Source of the DNA: Empedobacter sp036647415
GTDB lineage: Bacteria > Bacteroidota > Bacteroidia > Flavobacteriales > Weeksellaceae
DNA length: 64,000 nt
Direction: 5' to 3'
Assembly: GCF_036647415.1 (NCBI RefSeq)
Contig: NZ_JAVXKG010000004.1
Coordinates: forward strand, 62,001-126,000
Made by a program: the position numbers and the translations under genes. The notes beneath the pieces are model-generated. The model worked only from the letters and a program-made list of their open reading frames with translations, was not told where the DNA came from and ran no database searches. Every line of letters begins with the position of its first letter. Within the stretch, counting starts at the first letter, position 1. Of this stretch, positions 32,072 to 40,900 are shown in pieces.

Positions 32072-34543
32072 ATGGCAAACAATAATATAGAACAAAAAAC
32101 TAAAAAACGTCAATCAGATTTTATTGATATAGAAAGACTTATTCCTCGTATTTTAAATGCTTGGCCTTTGTATATAATATCTATTTTAATTGCATTATCA
32201 GTTGCTTTTTATCTTAATAATTGGAAATTAAATAAAATATACTCAGCAAATACAACTTTTAAAATAAAGGAAAATAATGCGGCTAATAATAATTTAGCAT
32301 CTAATTCTATTAATTTTATTTGGGGAGGAAATGCGAATAAAATAGACGGCTTATCGTATACATTAACATCGCGTATACATAACGAAAAAGTTGTAAAGAA
32401 AGCGGAGTCTTATATTTATTATTTTGAAGAAGGAAAGCTAAAAAAGTCAAATGTTTATAAGCTTGACGCTCCTTTTCAGGTTCATATCGATACACTTCAT
32501 ACGCAAATAGCGAATGTAGAAGTTTTGGTAGAACCTAAAGATCATAATTCTTTTTATTTAAAAATAGAAAATAATTCTGGAAATTTATATAATTTTTCTA
32601 AGGATAGTTTGATGAATTCTGCTCAATTAAATTTACCGAAAATTGGATATTATAATCAATGGATTATTGGTAAAGATTTTAAGTTGATGTTGAAAAAATT
32701 GAACAATCAATCTTCTGGAAATAAATATTCATTCAAATTAGTTACGATAAAAGACGCTACACAAAGAGCTGTACAAAACTTCTCTGTTACTAATCCTTCT
32801 AAAATTGCAAGTATTATTTCTGTCTCTAAAAATGCAGAAAGTCTAAATGAAGCTGTTGATTTATTGAATAACTCAATCAGTGTATTGATAGAAAATGAAC
32901 TCGCAGAACGTAATTTATCAGCCTATCAAACCAGAAAATATTTAAAAGATAGAATTGCATCTGTAAAGGTTAAATTAGATAGTGCAACAGATAATTTACA
33001 AGAACTTCAGAAAAAATCTGGTATATATAATTTCGATACAAAGAAAGGTGAGTTAATAGGTAAATTAACTTCATTAGATAAAGAGCGAATAGAAATTGAA
33101 GAAAGAATAGCAGCTTTACATCGTTTAATGCCTAAAAAATCGAGTAGTGTAGATAACTTGATTGCTTTAAATATTGCAGGACTAGAAGTTTCTTATTACA
33201 TGTCTAATGTTGATAAATTAGATAATCTAGAGATTCGTAGACAAGAAATGTTGAAAGTTTACAAATCGAATACAGACGAAATCAGAGACATTGATAGACA
33301 AATAGGCAAAACACGAAACGACATTTCAAATGTTGTTAATGCACATTTACAAAAACTAAGTACAGACCTATCTCAAGTCAATGCGAAATTAGCAGAATCT
33401 GAATTCGAAGCAAAAGATTTACCATTTCAAGAAATAGAATTTGTAGAAGCAAATAGAGGTTTTGAGCTTAATAGTGTATTGTATTCTAATTTAATTAATC
33501 AATTAAATACAACAGACTTATCATTAGCATCAATTGTATCGGATATATCGATTATTGATCCTGCTAAAAATCAAGGACAAGGTTCTATTTATCCAAATCC
33601 ACAGAGAAATTATTTAATTGCTTTAGGAATTGGTTTGTTGATTCCTTTAGTTTATGTGATAATTAAAGAGTTGTTAGACTTTAAAGTTCGTGTACTAAAA
33701 GACATTACATCACGTACAGGTATTCCAATTATTGGTTTAGTAGGTCCATTGGGAGATAATTCACCATTAGTCGTTATTAATAATCCAAAATCGGGAATAT
33801 CAGAATCCTTTAGATCGATACGTTCTAATCTAAAATTTATTTACAAAGATCCGGGACTTAATCAATCTAATAAAACAATCTTAGTAACATCATTTATTGG
33901 TGGTGAAGGTAAAACATTCAATGCCATGAATATTGCAAGTTCATTGGGATCAATGGATAAAAAGACTGTTTTGATTGGTTTGGATTTAAGAAAACCAAAG
34001 ATTTTTGACGATTTTAATATTAACAATAAAGTTGGTGTTACAGATTTTGTTGCAGGAGATTTAGAACTAGATCGTATTGTACAACATACTATATTACCTA
34101 ATTTAGATATTATTACAGCAGGACCAATTCCTCCAAATCCATCAGAATTAATTCTGAGTAAGCGTATGGAACAATTGTTTGCTGAATTAAAAGATAAATA
34201 TGAATATGTGATTATAGATTCACCTCCAATTGGTCTTGTTACAGATTCGTATGATCTAATGCGCTATGCAGATTGTACATTATATGTAACACGTTATAAC
34301 TACTCGGAGAAAAACTTTATCACAGCTATTTCTAATAAATATGACGAAGGTGAAGTATCTAATGTAGGAATTATCTTTAACGATTTCCAAATCAAAACTG
34401 GTTATGGCTACGGCTATGGTTACGGCTATGGTTATGGCTATGGTTACGGCTATGGTTATTTTGCTGGTGACGAAGATTTTGATAATTCGTTTATAGGTAA
34501 AATAAAACGTTTAGGAGAAAGAATTAAAAGTAAATTCTTTTAA
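32072..34543 (+). CDS. Wzc-like chain-length regulator and tyrosine kinase with Gly-Tyr tail
   Basis: This 823-residue bacterial tyrosine kinase fused to a Wzz domain controls chain length and export. A first membrane helix lies near residues 33-50, a long periplasmic coiled-coil region follows, and a second helix is near 512-532. The cytoplasmic kinase has Walker A GGEGKT (610-615), Walker A' IGLDLRKP near 640 and Walker B VIIDSPP near 715. The C-terminal tyrosine cluster is an exact run of ten Gly-Tyr pairs at residues 777-796, followed by FAGDEDFD. Phosphorylation of such clusters usually controls oligomer cycling. No cognate phosphatase gene (Wzb type) is seen nearby. Confidence 0.92.
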   Translation: MANNNIEQKTKKRQSDFIDIERLIPRILNAWPLYIISILIALSVAFYLNNWKLNKIYSANTTFKIKENNAANNNLASNSINFIWGGNANKIDGLSYTLTSRIHNEKVVKKAESYIYYFEEGKLKKSNVYKLDAPFQVHIDTLHTQIANVEVLVEPKDHNSFYLKIENNSGNLYNFSKDSLMNSAQLNLPKIGYYNQWIIGKDFKLMLKKLNNQSSGNKYSFKLVTIKDATQRAVQNFSVTNPSKIASIISVSKNAESLNEAVDLLNNSISVLIENELAERNLSAYQTRKYLKDRIASVKVKLDSATDNLQELQKKSGIYNFDTKKGELIGKLTSLDKERIEIEERIAALHRLMPKKSSSVDNLIALNIAGLEVSYYMSNVDKLDNLEIRRQEMLKVYKSNTDEIRDIDRQIGKTRNDISNVVNAHLQKLSTDLSQVNAKLAESEFEAKDLPFQEIEFVEANRGFELNSVLYSNLINQLNTTDLSLASIVSDISIIDPAKNQGQGSIYPNPQRNYLIALGIGLLIPLVYVIIKELLDFKVRVLKDITSRTGIPIIGLVGPLGDNSPLVVINNPKSGISESFRSIRSNLKFIYKDPGLNQSNKTILVTSFIGGEGKTFNAMNIASSLGSMDKKTVLIGLDLRKPKIFDDFNINNKVGVTDFVAGDLELDRIVQHTILPNLDIITAGPIPPNPSELILSKRMEQLFAELKDKYEYVIIDSPPIGLVTDSYDLMRYADCTLYVTRYNYSEKNFITAISNKYDEGEVSNVGIIFNDFQIKTGYGYGYGYGYGYGYGYGYGYFAGDEDFDNSFIGKIKRLGERIKSKFF
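34400..34459 (+). repeat. Tandem repeat encoding (Gly-Tyr)10
   Basis: Sixty bases made of GGY-TAY codon pairs encode ten successive Gly-Tyr dipeptides at the end of the Wzc-like kinase. The DNA is not a perfect repeat at the codon level (GGT/GGC and TAT/TAC alternate), but a 12-base unit recurs. Such a sequence could expand or contract by slippage in steps of two residues and change the number of phosphorylatable tyrosines. Confidence 0.9.
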
Positions 34544-34548
34544 TTAAA

Positions 34549-35124
34549 ATGTTAATAAAGAATCTTTTCGACTATATACTTGCATTAATCCTACTAATTT
34601 TTTTAGTGGGATTAATCATTTTATTAATTACGATTAGTTCTATTGATACCAACCAATTCGGACTTTTTACACAAAATAGAGTAGGGAAGAATGGGCGAAT
34701 TTTTAAAATTTATAAAATTCGATCTATGAAAGGTTCTCAAACATCTAGTATAACCACTAAAGAACATAATATAACTCCATTTGGACAATTTTTAAGAGAT
34801 TATAAGTTAGATGAATTACCACAACTTTTTAATATTATAAAAGGAGAAATGAGTTTTGTAGGACCACGACCAGATGTTATTGGTTATGCAGATAAATTAG
34901 AAGGAAAAGATAGAATTATTCTTAGTGTAAAACCAGGAATTACAGGTCCAGCCCAACTTAAATATAGAAATGAAGACGATATTTTATCTAAAGTAGAAGA
35001 CCCAATCAAATACAATGATGAAGTTTTATGGACAGATAAAGTTAAGATAAATGTAGATTATGTAATGAATTTGAGTTTTACAAATGACTTAAATTATATT
35101 ATTAAAACAATTTATTCAAAATAA
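34549..35124 (+). CDS. Bacterial sugar transferase (WcaJ/PglC-type priming enzyme)
   Basis: This 191-residue protein of the monotopic phosphoglycosyl transferase group has a membrane-embedded N-terminal helix (residues 4-28) followed by the catalytic domain: FTQNRVGKNGRIFKIYKIRSM, FLRDYKLDELPQLFNIIKGEMSFVGPRPD and KPGITGPAQ. The Asp-Glu pair (YKLDELPQ) forms the active site. It lacks the extra helices of full-length WcaJ. It transfers a sugar-1-phosphate to undecaprenyl phosphate. It is the last gene of the operon, before a strong terminator. Confidence 0.9.
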   Translation: MLIKNLFDYILALILLIFLVGLIILLITISSIDTNQFGLFTQNRVGKNGRIFKIYKIRSMKGSQTSSITTKEHNITPFGQFLRDYKLDELPQLFNIIKGEMSFVGPRPDVIGYADKLEGKDRIILSVKPGITGPAQLKYRNEDDILSKVEDPIKYNDEVLWTDKVKINVDYVMNLSFTNDLNYIIKTIYSK

Positions 35125-35158
35125 AAAATCGGTCATCTAAATGTAGATGACCGATTTT
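35125..35158. terminator. Bidirectional terminator ending the polysaccharide operon
   Basis: A perfect 15-base-pair stem (AAAATCGGTCATCTA / TAGATGACCGATTTT) with an AATG loop. It closes the operon right after its last stop codon and also faces the convergent carboxylase gene. Confidence 0.92.
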
Positions 35159-35182
35159 GCTTTATGTAATATTTATTCTTTT

Positions 35183-36811
35183 TTAAACTTGAATAACACC
35201 TAAATTAAATTGTTTTTCGATTGGAGCATGATTGGCTGCTTCAATTCCCATAGAAATCCATTTACGTGTATCTAATGGATCAATAATACCATCAGTCCAT
35301 AATCTTGCAGCAGCATAATAAGGACTTGTTTCGTCATTATATTTAGCCGTAATTTCGCTCAATAATTCTTGTTTTTTCACTTCATCAACTTCTATTCCTT
35401 GACTTTTCAAAGAGGCTTCTTTTATCTGAAAAAGTACTTTTGCAGCTTGTTCACCGCCCATAACAGCCAATTGTGCCGATGGCCAAGCAGCAATCAAACG
35501 TGGATCGTACGCTTTTCCACACATTGCATAATTACCAGCACCATAAGAGTTACCAACAATTATTGTAAATTTTGGAACAACTGAGTTAGAAACTGCATTT
35601 ACCATTTTAGCACCATCTTTTATGATTCCTCCATGTTCAGATTTAGATCCAACCATAAATCCTGTTACATCTTGTAAAAATACCAATGGAATTTTCTTTT
35701 GATTACAATTTGCAATAAATCGAGTTGCTTTATCGGCTGAATCTGAATAGATAACACCGCCAAATTGCATTCCATCTTTTTTAGATTTCACAATTTTACG
35801 TTGATTAGCTACAATTCCAACCGCCCAACCATCAATACGTGCGTAGGTACAGATAATAGATTTTCCGTAATCTGGTTTATATTCATCTAATTCAGAGTTA
35901 TCAACAATTCTGTTAATAATCTCATACATATCATATTGTTCTGCTCTAGATTCTGGTAAAATACCATAAATTTCTTTTTCGTCTAATGCAGGTTGTGCAG
36001 CTTCGATACGGTTATATCCTGCCTTATCAAAATCACCAATTTTTCCTACAATAGATTTTATTCTATCTAGAGCATCTTTATCATCTTTTGCTTTGTAGTC
36101 TGTAACTCCTGATATTTCTGTGTGAGTAGTTGCTCCTCCTAAAGTTTCATTATCAATTTCTTCTCCAATAGCAGCTTTTACCAAATAACTACCCGCTAAA
36201 AATATAGATCCAGTTTTATCAACTATCATTGCTTCGTCGCTCATAATTGGCAAATAAGCGCCACCAGCAACACAACTTCCCATAACTGCAGAAATCTGAG
36301 TAATTCCCATCGAAGACATAATTGCATTATTGCGAAAAATTCGTCCAAACATTTCTTTATCAGGGAAAATCTCGTCTTGCATAGGTAAATATACACCTGC
36401 ACTATCTACTAAATAAATGATAGGCAATTTGTTTTCCATTGCAATTTCTTGTGCACGCAAATTCTTTTTTCCTGTAATAGGAAACCAAGCACCTGCTTTT
36501 ACAGTTGCATCATTTGCAACAACAATACATTGTTTACCAGAAATATATCCAATTTTTACAACAACTCCACCTGATGGACATCCACCATGTTCTTTGTACA
36601 TTTCGTCGCCCGTTAAAGCACCAATTTCTATTGCAGGTTTTTTGTCATCTAAAAGATAATCAATTCTCTCACGAGCCGTTAATTTACCTTTGCTATGTTG
36701 AGCCTCAATACGTTTTTTACCTCCACCCAAATAAACTTCATTCAATTTATTGCGAAGTTTTGATAGTAAAAGTTTGTTATGATCCTCTCTTTTATTAAAA
36801 GTTAAATCCAT
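35183..36811 (-). CDS. Acyl-CoA carboxylase, carboxyltransferase (beta) subunit
   Basis: This 542-residue carboxyltransferase has two crotonase-like halves. Motifs are KLTARERIDYLLDD, GGCPSGGVVVKIGYI, VDSAGVYLPMQDEIFPDKEMFGRIFRN and GSCVAGGAYLPIMSD in the N-half, and QDVTGFMVGSKSEHGGIIKDGAKMV and YGAGNYAMCGKAYDPRLI in the C-half. The IFLAGSYLVKAAIGE and VGSKSEHGG segments resemble methylcrotonyl-CoA carboxylase (leucine breakdown) more than propionyl-CoA carboxylase, but the substrate is uncertain. The biotin-carrying alpha subunit is not next to it. It is probably a single-gene unit. Confidence 0.87.
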   Translation of the reverse strand: MDLTFNKREDHNKLLLSKLRNKLNEVYLGGGKKRIEAQHSKGKLTARERIDYLLDDKKPAIEIGALTGDEMYKEHGGCPSGGVVVKIGYISGKQCIVVANDATVKAGAWFPITGKKNLRAQEIAMENKLPIIYLVDSAGVYLPMQDEIFPDKEMFGRIFRNNAIMSSMGITQISAVMGSCVAGGAYLPIMSDEAMIVDKTGSIFLAGSYLVKAAIGEEIDNETLGGATTHTEISGVTDYKAKDDKDALDRIKSIVGKIGDFDKAGYNRIEAAQPALDEKEIYGILPESRAEQYDMYEIINRIVDNSELDEYKPDYGKSIICTYARIDGWAVGIVANQRKIVKSKKDGMQFGGVIYSDSADKATRFIANCNQKKIPLVFLQDVTGFMVGSKSEHGGIIKDGAKMVNAVSNSVVPKFTIIVGNSYGAGNYAMCGKAYDPRLIAAWPSAQLAVMGGEQAAKVLFQIKEASLKSQGIEVDEVKKQELLSEITAKYNDETSPYYAAARLWTDGIIDPLDTRKWISMGIEAANHAPIEKQFNLGVIQV

Positions 36812-36875
36812 TTGTGGTTTTCTGTTTGTTTACAGCCCTAAACTAATGAATTTTATCCAATTGTTAAAAAGAAAT

Positions 36876-37469
36876 TTACTCGTTGATTTCGATAGATAAA
36901 AACTTTTTACAATGTGTAAAAAGTTGAGGGAAGAAAATTAAAAAATCATTTTCGAGTTCTGTATAATTTTTTTCAAATTCTGGAATAATTTCATGTAGAT
37001 TATTCGAATATTTAGCTCGACTACCAATACCTTTCAGTGTTTGTTGAACGCCATCTATTGTCGAATAATTTTGAAACCAATCATATTTTAACAAATAGAA
37101 AATAGTTTCTTGAAGTTTTTTTGGAAGATTAGTTTGTTCGTCTTCGAAAAGTTGATAACATTCTATTTTGAATTCTTGAAAAGGTGTATTAGAAAAATTA
37201 TTCCAATGTTTAATCAAAAAGTAATCGTAAATAACATCAATTATTATTGGAGAAAATTTATGTTGAGTAGCATGAAAATAGCTCGAACTTTGTTTTACAA
37301 TTTCGTGAGAATCTGTAAAAGTGTCAATTTCTCTGTGCAATAAAATACCCGTTTGTATATCTTCTGGATAATTCAAATATTGATTTCCTTTGACAGTTTC
37401 TCCAAGTAAATTACCAATTTGCAAATTCTTTTTCCCGAAAGATAGATATTGATGCGCTACTAAATTCAT
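36876..37469 (-). CDS. ACP phosphodiesterase-like protein (AcpH/DUF479 family)
   Basis: This 197-residue, mostly helical protein starts MNLVAHQYLSFGKKNLQIGNLLGETVKG and has LHREIDTFTDSHEIVKQ near residue 46, the His-Asp motif of the AcpH (DUF479) family of HD-like hydrolases that remove phosphopantetheine from acyl carrier protein. The C-terminal domain has LKGIGSRAKYSNNLHE. The length matches the family. It has no obvious operon partner. True enzyme activity in Bacteroidota has not been established to my knowledge. Confidence 0.85.
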   Translation of the reverse strand: MNLVAHQYLSFGKKNLQIGNLLGETVKGNQYLNYPEDIQTGILLHREIDTFTDSHEIVKQSSSYFHATQHKFSPIIIDVIYDYFLIKHWNNFSNTPFQEFKIECYQLFEDEQTNLPKKLQETIFYLLKYDWFQNYSTIDGVQQTLKGIGSRAKYSNNLHEIIPEFEKNYTELENDFLIFFPQLFTHCKKFLSIEINE

Positions 37470-37557
37470 ATCGATTTGTTGACAATTAAAGATACATTAT
37501 TTTTTTCTTGTCCTTGTATAAACTGAGATGAACTTATTGTCAACAATTTTTGATTGT

Positions 37558-38928
37558 TTATTTTAAATTTAATTGTGTAATTTTTTCTTGTAAAATAGGA
37601 TAATTATCTAACATAGATTCTTTTAGAGATTTATTCAATAAAAGAGCATTTGTAAAGGCTTCATCTCCTAATTTATTTTGATCAGTCAGATAGTAAACAT
37701 TACTTAATTGATAGAAAAGTTCAGCACGATTAAAATTTCTTAACGCTGCAATAATGATAGGTATTGCTTGCTCATACTCGCCAATTGCGATTAAAGTTTC
37801 GGAGTAAGCATACCAAGAATTAAAAACCAAGGGTTTCATTTCTACAATAATTGCTAAGTTTTTGATGGCTTCTTCAAATTTTAATTGTTTTAGATAATAA
37901 TATGTTGCAGAACTGTAATATTCTACATTTTTATCATCTAAATCAATCGCGCGATTGATGTAATATTCTGCTTCTTCAAAATTTCCTAATTTATCATAAA
38001 GTGAAGCAGCTTTTGCCCAAGCTTTATCTAATTGTGGATCTTCTTTAATCGCAATATGATATGACTTTAATGCTTTTTGAGGTTTTTCTAATTGCTCAAA
38101 ATTTTCACCAATTTTAAGATGTGTTACAGCTGGTGAATCATCAAAACTTAAAGTTTCTTCGTAGGTATTTATAGCATCACTAAATTGACCTAAACCTTCT
38201 AAAGCACTTGCTTTATTCGTGTGTCCACTAATGCTATTAGGGTTAATTGCGATAACATATTCAAATGCATTTATAGCATCATCATATTTCTTTTGATGTA
38301 AGTAAAGTAGACCTAATTGTAACCAAGAAACCTCGGAATAAGGATTATCTTCTATATAATCTTTTAAAAATTTTATACAATCTATATCATCGTGAATATC
38401 TTCATAACATTGAATGATTGAATAGAAAGAATAATCATTTTCAGGATTGAATTTTAAAGCACGTTTAAAGGCTTCTAAAGCCGATCGTATTTCATCTAGA
38501 TTTAAATATTCGTTTCCAATACAATTGCAGATGAAATCTGTTTCTTCATCATCAATTTTTAAAGCTTCTTCGTAAAAACGAATCGATTTTCTGGGCATAT
38601 TTTTCATGCCCCAATAACGTGCTTGGACTAATAAATAATCTAGTTCTTGCGCTGCAATTTCTTTAATTTCTTGTATTAATTTTCCGCCACGTTTCAATTC
38701 TCCAATAGAAAGTAGATATTCAATTCGTTTTATCTTGATATCTAAATTATCGGGATGCATTTTTTCTGCAAAATCTAGCGCACGCTTCGCGTATTCACTA
38801 TCATTTACTTCGATGTAAAACTCAATAATTTCGCACAAATCTTCAGAATCGTAATAGGTATATTCACGATTATCAAGCATTTGCTCAAATTTCTCAATCA
38901 ATTCGTTGTTAAAAAAATCTTCGTCCAT
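37558..38928 (-). CDS. Tetratricopeptide-repeat protein
   Basis: This 456-residue cytoplasmic protein is built almost entirely of TPR helices. Units can be seen as alternating ...AL..F..AL...P... patterns, for example IRSALEAFKRALKFNPEN, YDDAINAFEYVIAINPNS, FSDAINTYEETLSFDD and FEEAEYYINRAIDLDDK, giving about ten repeats. No signal peptide or membrane segment is present. Proteins like this follow glmM in related flavobacteria as I remember. It presumably acts as a protein-binding scaffold; the partner is unknown. Confidence 0.85.
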   Translation of the reverse strand: MDEDFFNNELIEKFEQMLDNREYTYYDSEDLCEIIEFYIEVNDSEYAKRALDFAEKMHPDNLDIKIKRIEYLLSIGELKRGGKLIQEIKEIAAQELDYLLVQARYWGMKNMPRKSIRFYEEALKIDDEETDFICNCIGNEYLNLDEIRSALEAFKRALKFNPENDYSFYSIIQCYEDIHDDIDCIKFLKDYIEDNPYSEVSWLQLGLLYLHQKKYDDAINAFEYVIAINPNSISGHTNKASALEGLGQFSDAINTYEETLSFDDSPAVTHLKIGENFEQLEKPQKALKSYHIAIKEDPQLDKAWAKAASLYDKLGNFEEAEYYINRAIDLDDKNVEYYSSATYYYLKQLKFEEAIKNLAIIVEMKPLVFNSWYAYSETLIAIGEYEQAIPIIIAALRNFNRAELFYQLSNVYYLTDQNKLGDEAFTNALLLNKSLKESMLDNYPILQEKITQLNLK

Positions 38929-38953
38929 AGTAACTAGACTAAATTACAAAATA

Positions 38954-38997
38954 AAATGTGCAAAATTCCTAACAAAATGTTAGAGTTTTGCACATTT
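38954..38997 (-). terminator. Long hairpin after glmM
   Basis: AAATGTGCAAAA and TTTTGCACATTT form a 12-base-pair stem that encloses a second stem (CTAACA / TGTTAG). On the minus strand the hairpin is followed by TATTTT, a moderate terminator that would limit read-through from glmM into the TPR gene. Confidence 0.65.
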
Positions 38998-39021
38998 ATT
39001 AAACAATTAAAAATTTATATA

Positions 39022-40404
39022 TTAAATAATATTTTTGATGCTTTCTATCATTTTATCAGCCAATTTATTTGCATTTTCTTCAGAAGTACTTTCTGTATAA
39101 ATACGAATAATAGGTTCTGTGTTTGATTTGCGTAAATGAACCCATTCTGTTGGGAAATCTATTTTTACACCGTCTACAGTATTGATTTGTTCGTCTTTGT
39201 AAACTTCCTGAATTTTAACTAATAATTCGTCCACATTAATTTCTGGCGTCAATTCTATTTTCTTTTTTGCCATAAAATAAGCAGGATATGAAGCTTTTAA
39301 TTCTGAAACCGATATATTTTGTTCTGCTAAATGTGTTAAAAATAAAGCAATACCAACTAAAGAATCGCGACCATAGTGTAGTTCTGGATAAATGATACCT
39401 CCGTTTCCTTCACCACCAATTTTTGCTCCAACATTTTTCATTTCTACGACAACGTTTACTTCACCAACTGCAGAGGGAGAGTATTTTTGACCATATTTTT
39501 CTGTTACATCACGTAAAGCTCTTGATGATGATAAATTGGAAACCGTAGCTGAAGGTGTTTTAGATAAAACGTAATCTGCAACAGCAACTAATGTATATTC
39601 TTCGCCAAACATTTCGCCTTTTTCATCAATAATTGCTAAACGATCTACATCTGGGTCAACAACAATTCCGAAATCTGCTTTTTCTTCGATTACTTTAGCA
39701 CAAATATCTCCTAAATGTTCTTTTAAAGGCTCTGGGTTATGAGGAAATTGACCATTTGGTTCGCAATACATATCATAATGTACAACGTTTAGACGATCTA
39801 ATAATTTTGGAATAGCAATACCACCTGTAGAATTTACAGCGTCGATAGCAACTTTGAAATTATTTTTCTGAATTGCTTCAACATTAACCAAAGGCAATGC
39901 TAAAATTTTGTCTATGTGAAGATCAATTGCATAATCAAAGGTTTCGTATGAACCTAAATCATCAACTTCTGCGAAATTATAATCATCTTGATCCACATAA
40001 GCTAAAATTTGCGCACCATCGTCTGCTGAAACAAATTCACCTTTTGCATTCAATAATTTTAATGCATTCCATTCTTTTGGATTGTGAGAAGCCGTTAAGA
40101 TAATTCCACCGTCTGCGTGTAAATCTGTCACCATAACTTCTACGGTTGGAGTAGTTGATAAGCCAAGGTCGATAATATTAATTCCTAAACCTTGTAATGT
40201 AGAACATACCAATTGAGATACCATTTGCCCTGAAATACGAGCGTCACGACCAACAATTACTTTATATTCTGTTTTATCTGATTGATTTTTTAACCAAGTT
40301 CCGTAAGCTGCGGCAAATTTAACGGCATCAATAGGTGTTAAATTATCTCCTGGTTTTCCGCCGATTGTTCCACGAAAACCTGAAATTGATTTAATTAGAG
40401 ACAT
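39022..40404 (-). CDS. glmM: Phosphoglucosamine mutase (GlmM-type phosphohexomutase)
   Basis: This 460-residue alpha-D-phosphohexomutase has the catalytic phosphoserine loop TASHNPKEWNALKLL (Ser106), the metal site DPDVDR near 238, the sugar-binding GEGNGG near 314 and the phosphate-binding RKSNTEP near 430. The NALK form of the serine loop and the overall length fit bacteroidotal GlmM, which makes glucosamine-1-phosphate for peptidoglycan and lipopolysaccharide; phosphomannomutase is the alternative. A perfect -7 box lies 24 bases upstream. Confidence 0.85.
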   Translation of the reverse strand: MSLIKSISGFRGTIGGKPGDNLTPIDAVKFAAAYGTWLKNQSDKTEYKVIVGRDARISGQMVSQLVCSTLQGLGINIIDLGLSTTPTVEVMVTDLHADGGIILTASHNPKEWNALKLLNAKGEFVSADDGAQILAYVDQDDYNFAEVDDLGSYETFDYAIDLHIDKILALPLVNVEAIQKNNFKVAIDAVNSTGGIAIPKLLDRLNVVHYDMYCEPNGQFPHNPEPLKEHLGDICAKVIEEKADFGIVVDPDVDRLAIIDEKGEMFGEEYTLVAVADYVLSKTPSATVSNLSSSRALRDVTEKYGQKYSPSAVGEVNVVVEMKNVGAKIGGEGNGGIIYPELHYGRDSLVGIALFLTHLAEQNISVSELKASYPAYFMAKKKIELTPEINVDELLVKIQEVYKDEQINTVDGVKIDFPTEWVHLRKSNTEPIIRIYTESTSEENANKLADKMIESIKNII

Positions 40405-40428
40405 ATTTTTTTAATTTTTATAGTGATA

Positions 40429-40436
40429 CAAAGCTA
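40429..40436 (-). promoter_or_regulatory. Candidate -7 box (TAGCTTTG) for glmM
   Basis: TAGCTTTG on the minus strand matches TAnnTTTG, 24 bases ahead of the glmM start codon. Confidence 0.5.
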
Positions 40437-40523
40437 CAAAATACGGAATATTATTCTTATCTTTTTGGTATGATTTTAGTTAAGATTTATTTAACAACTT
40501 AAAATGCTTAAAAAACAATTATT

Positions 40524-40838
40524 ATGATGACAACAGGTTTTATTTTATTGGGAATTACAGGAATTTGGAGTTTCTTGGTTTATTTGGTTTTCGGACTTAT
40601 TTGCGCGGCGATTGCTAAGGCTATTATGCCTGGACAAGATCCTGGAGGGTTTTGGGTTACTGCTTTAATTGGTATTGTTGGTGCTTATTTAGGTGCTTAT
40701 ATGAGAACACTTATAGGAATTTCTCATGATGGTGAAGTAAGTTTCTTTAGTCCGTTAGATTGGATATTTTCTATTTTAGGGTCTTTAATTTTATTATTTA
40801 TCTGGAAAAAGTTAATTGCTCCGATGCTTAATAAATAA
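40524..40838 (+). CDS. GlsB/YeaQ/YmgE-family small membrane protein
   Basis: This 104-residue protein has three hydrophobic helices and the glycine-rich pattern of the transglycosylase-associated (GlsB/YeaQ/YmgE) family: LVFGLICAAIAKAIMPGQDPGGFWVTALIGIVGAYLG. The family is linked to stress responses, with unknown mechanism. It has a longer internal loop (SHDGEVSFFSPLDW) than the E. coli members. It is a single-gene unit ending at a strong hairpin. Confidence 0.85.
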   Translation: MMTTGFILLGITGIWSFLVYLVFGLICAAIAKAIMPGQDPGGFWVTALIGIVGAYLGAYMRTLIGISHDGEVSFFSPLDWIFSILGSLILLFIWKKLIAPMLNK

Positions 40839-40858
40839 TTATAAGAATGCGTTAAATT

Positions 40859-40897
40859 AAAAAATCCCTTTAGCTAAAATAGCTAAAGGGATTTTTT
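40859..40897. terminator. Bidirectional terminator
   Basis: A perfect 16-base-pair stem (AAAATCCCTTTAGCTA and its complement) with an AAA loop, lying between the GlsB-like gene and the convergent acetate transporter gene, with a T run after it on each strand. Confidence 0.92.
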
Positions 40898-40900
40898 AAT

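Noticed and set aside
34400..34459. Gly-Tyr codon repeat considered as a CRISPR-like or non-coding repeat
   Set aside because: It is in frame within the Wzc-like kinase and forms its tyrosine tail, an expected position for phosphorylated tyrosines.
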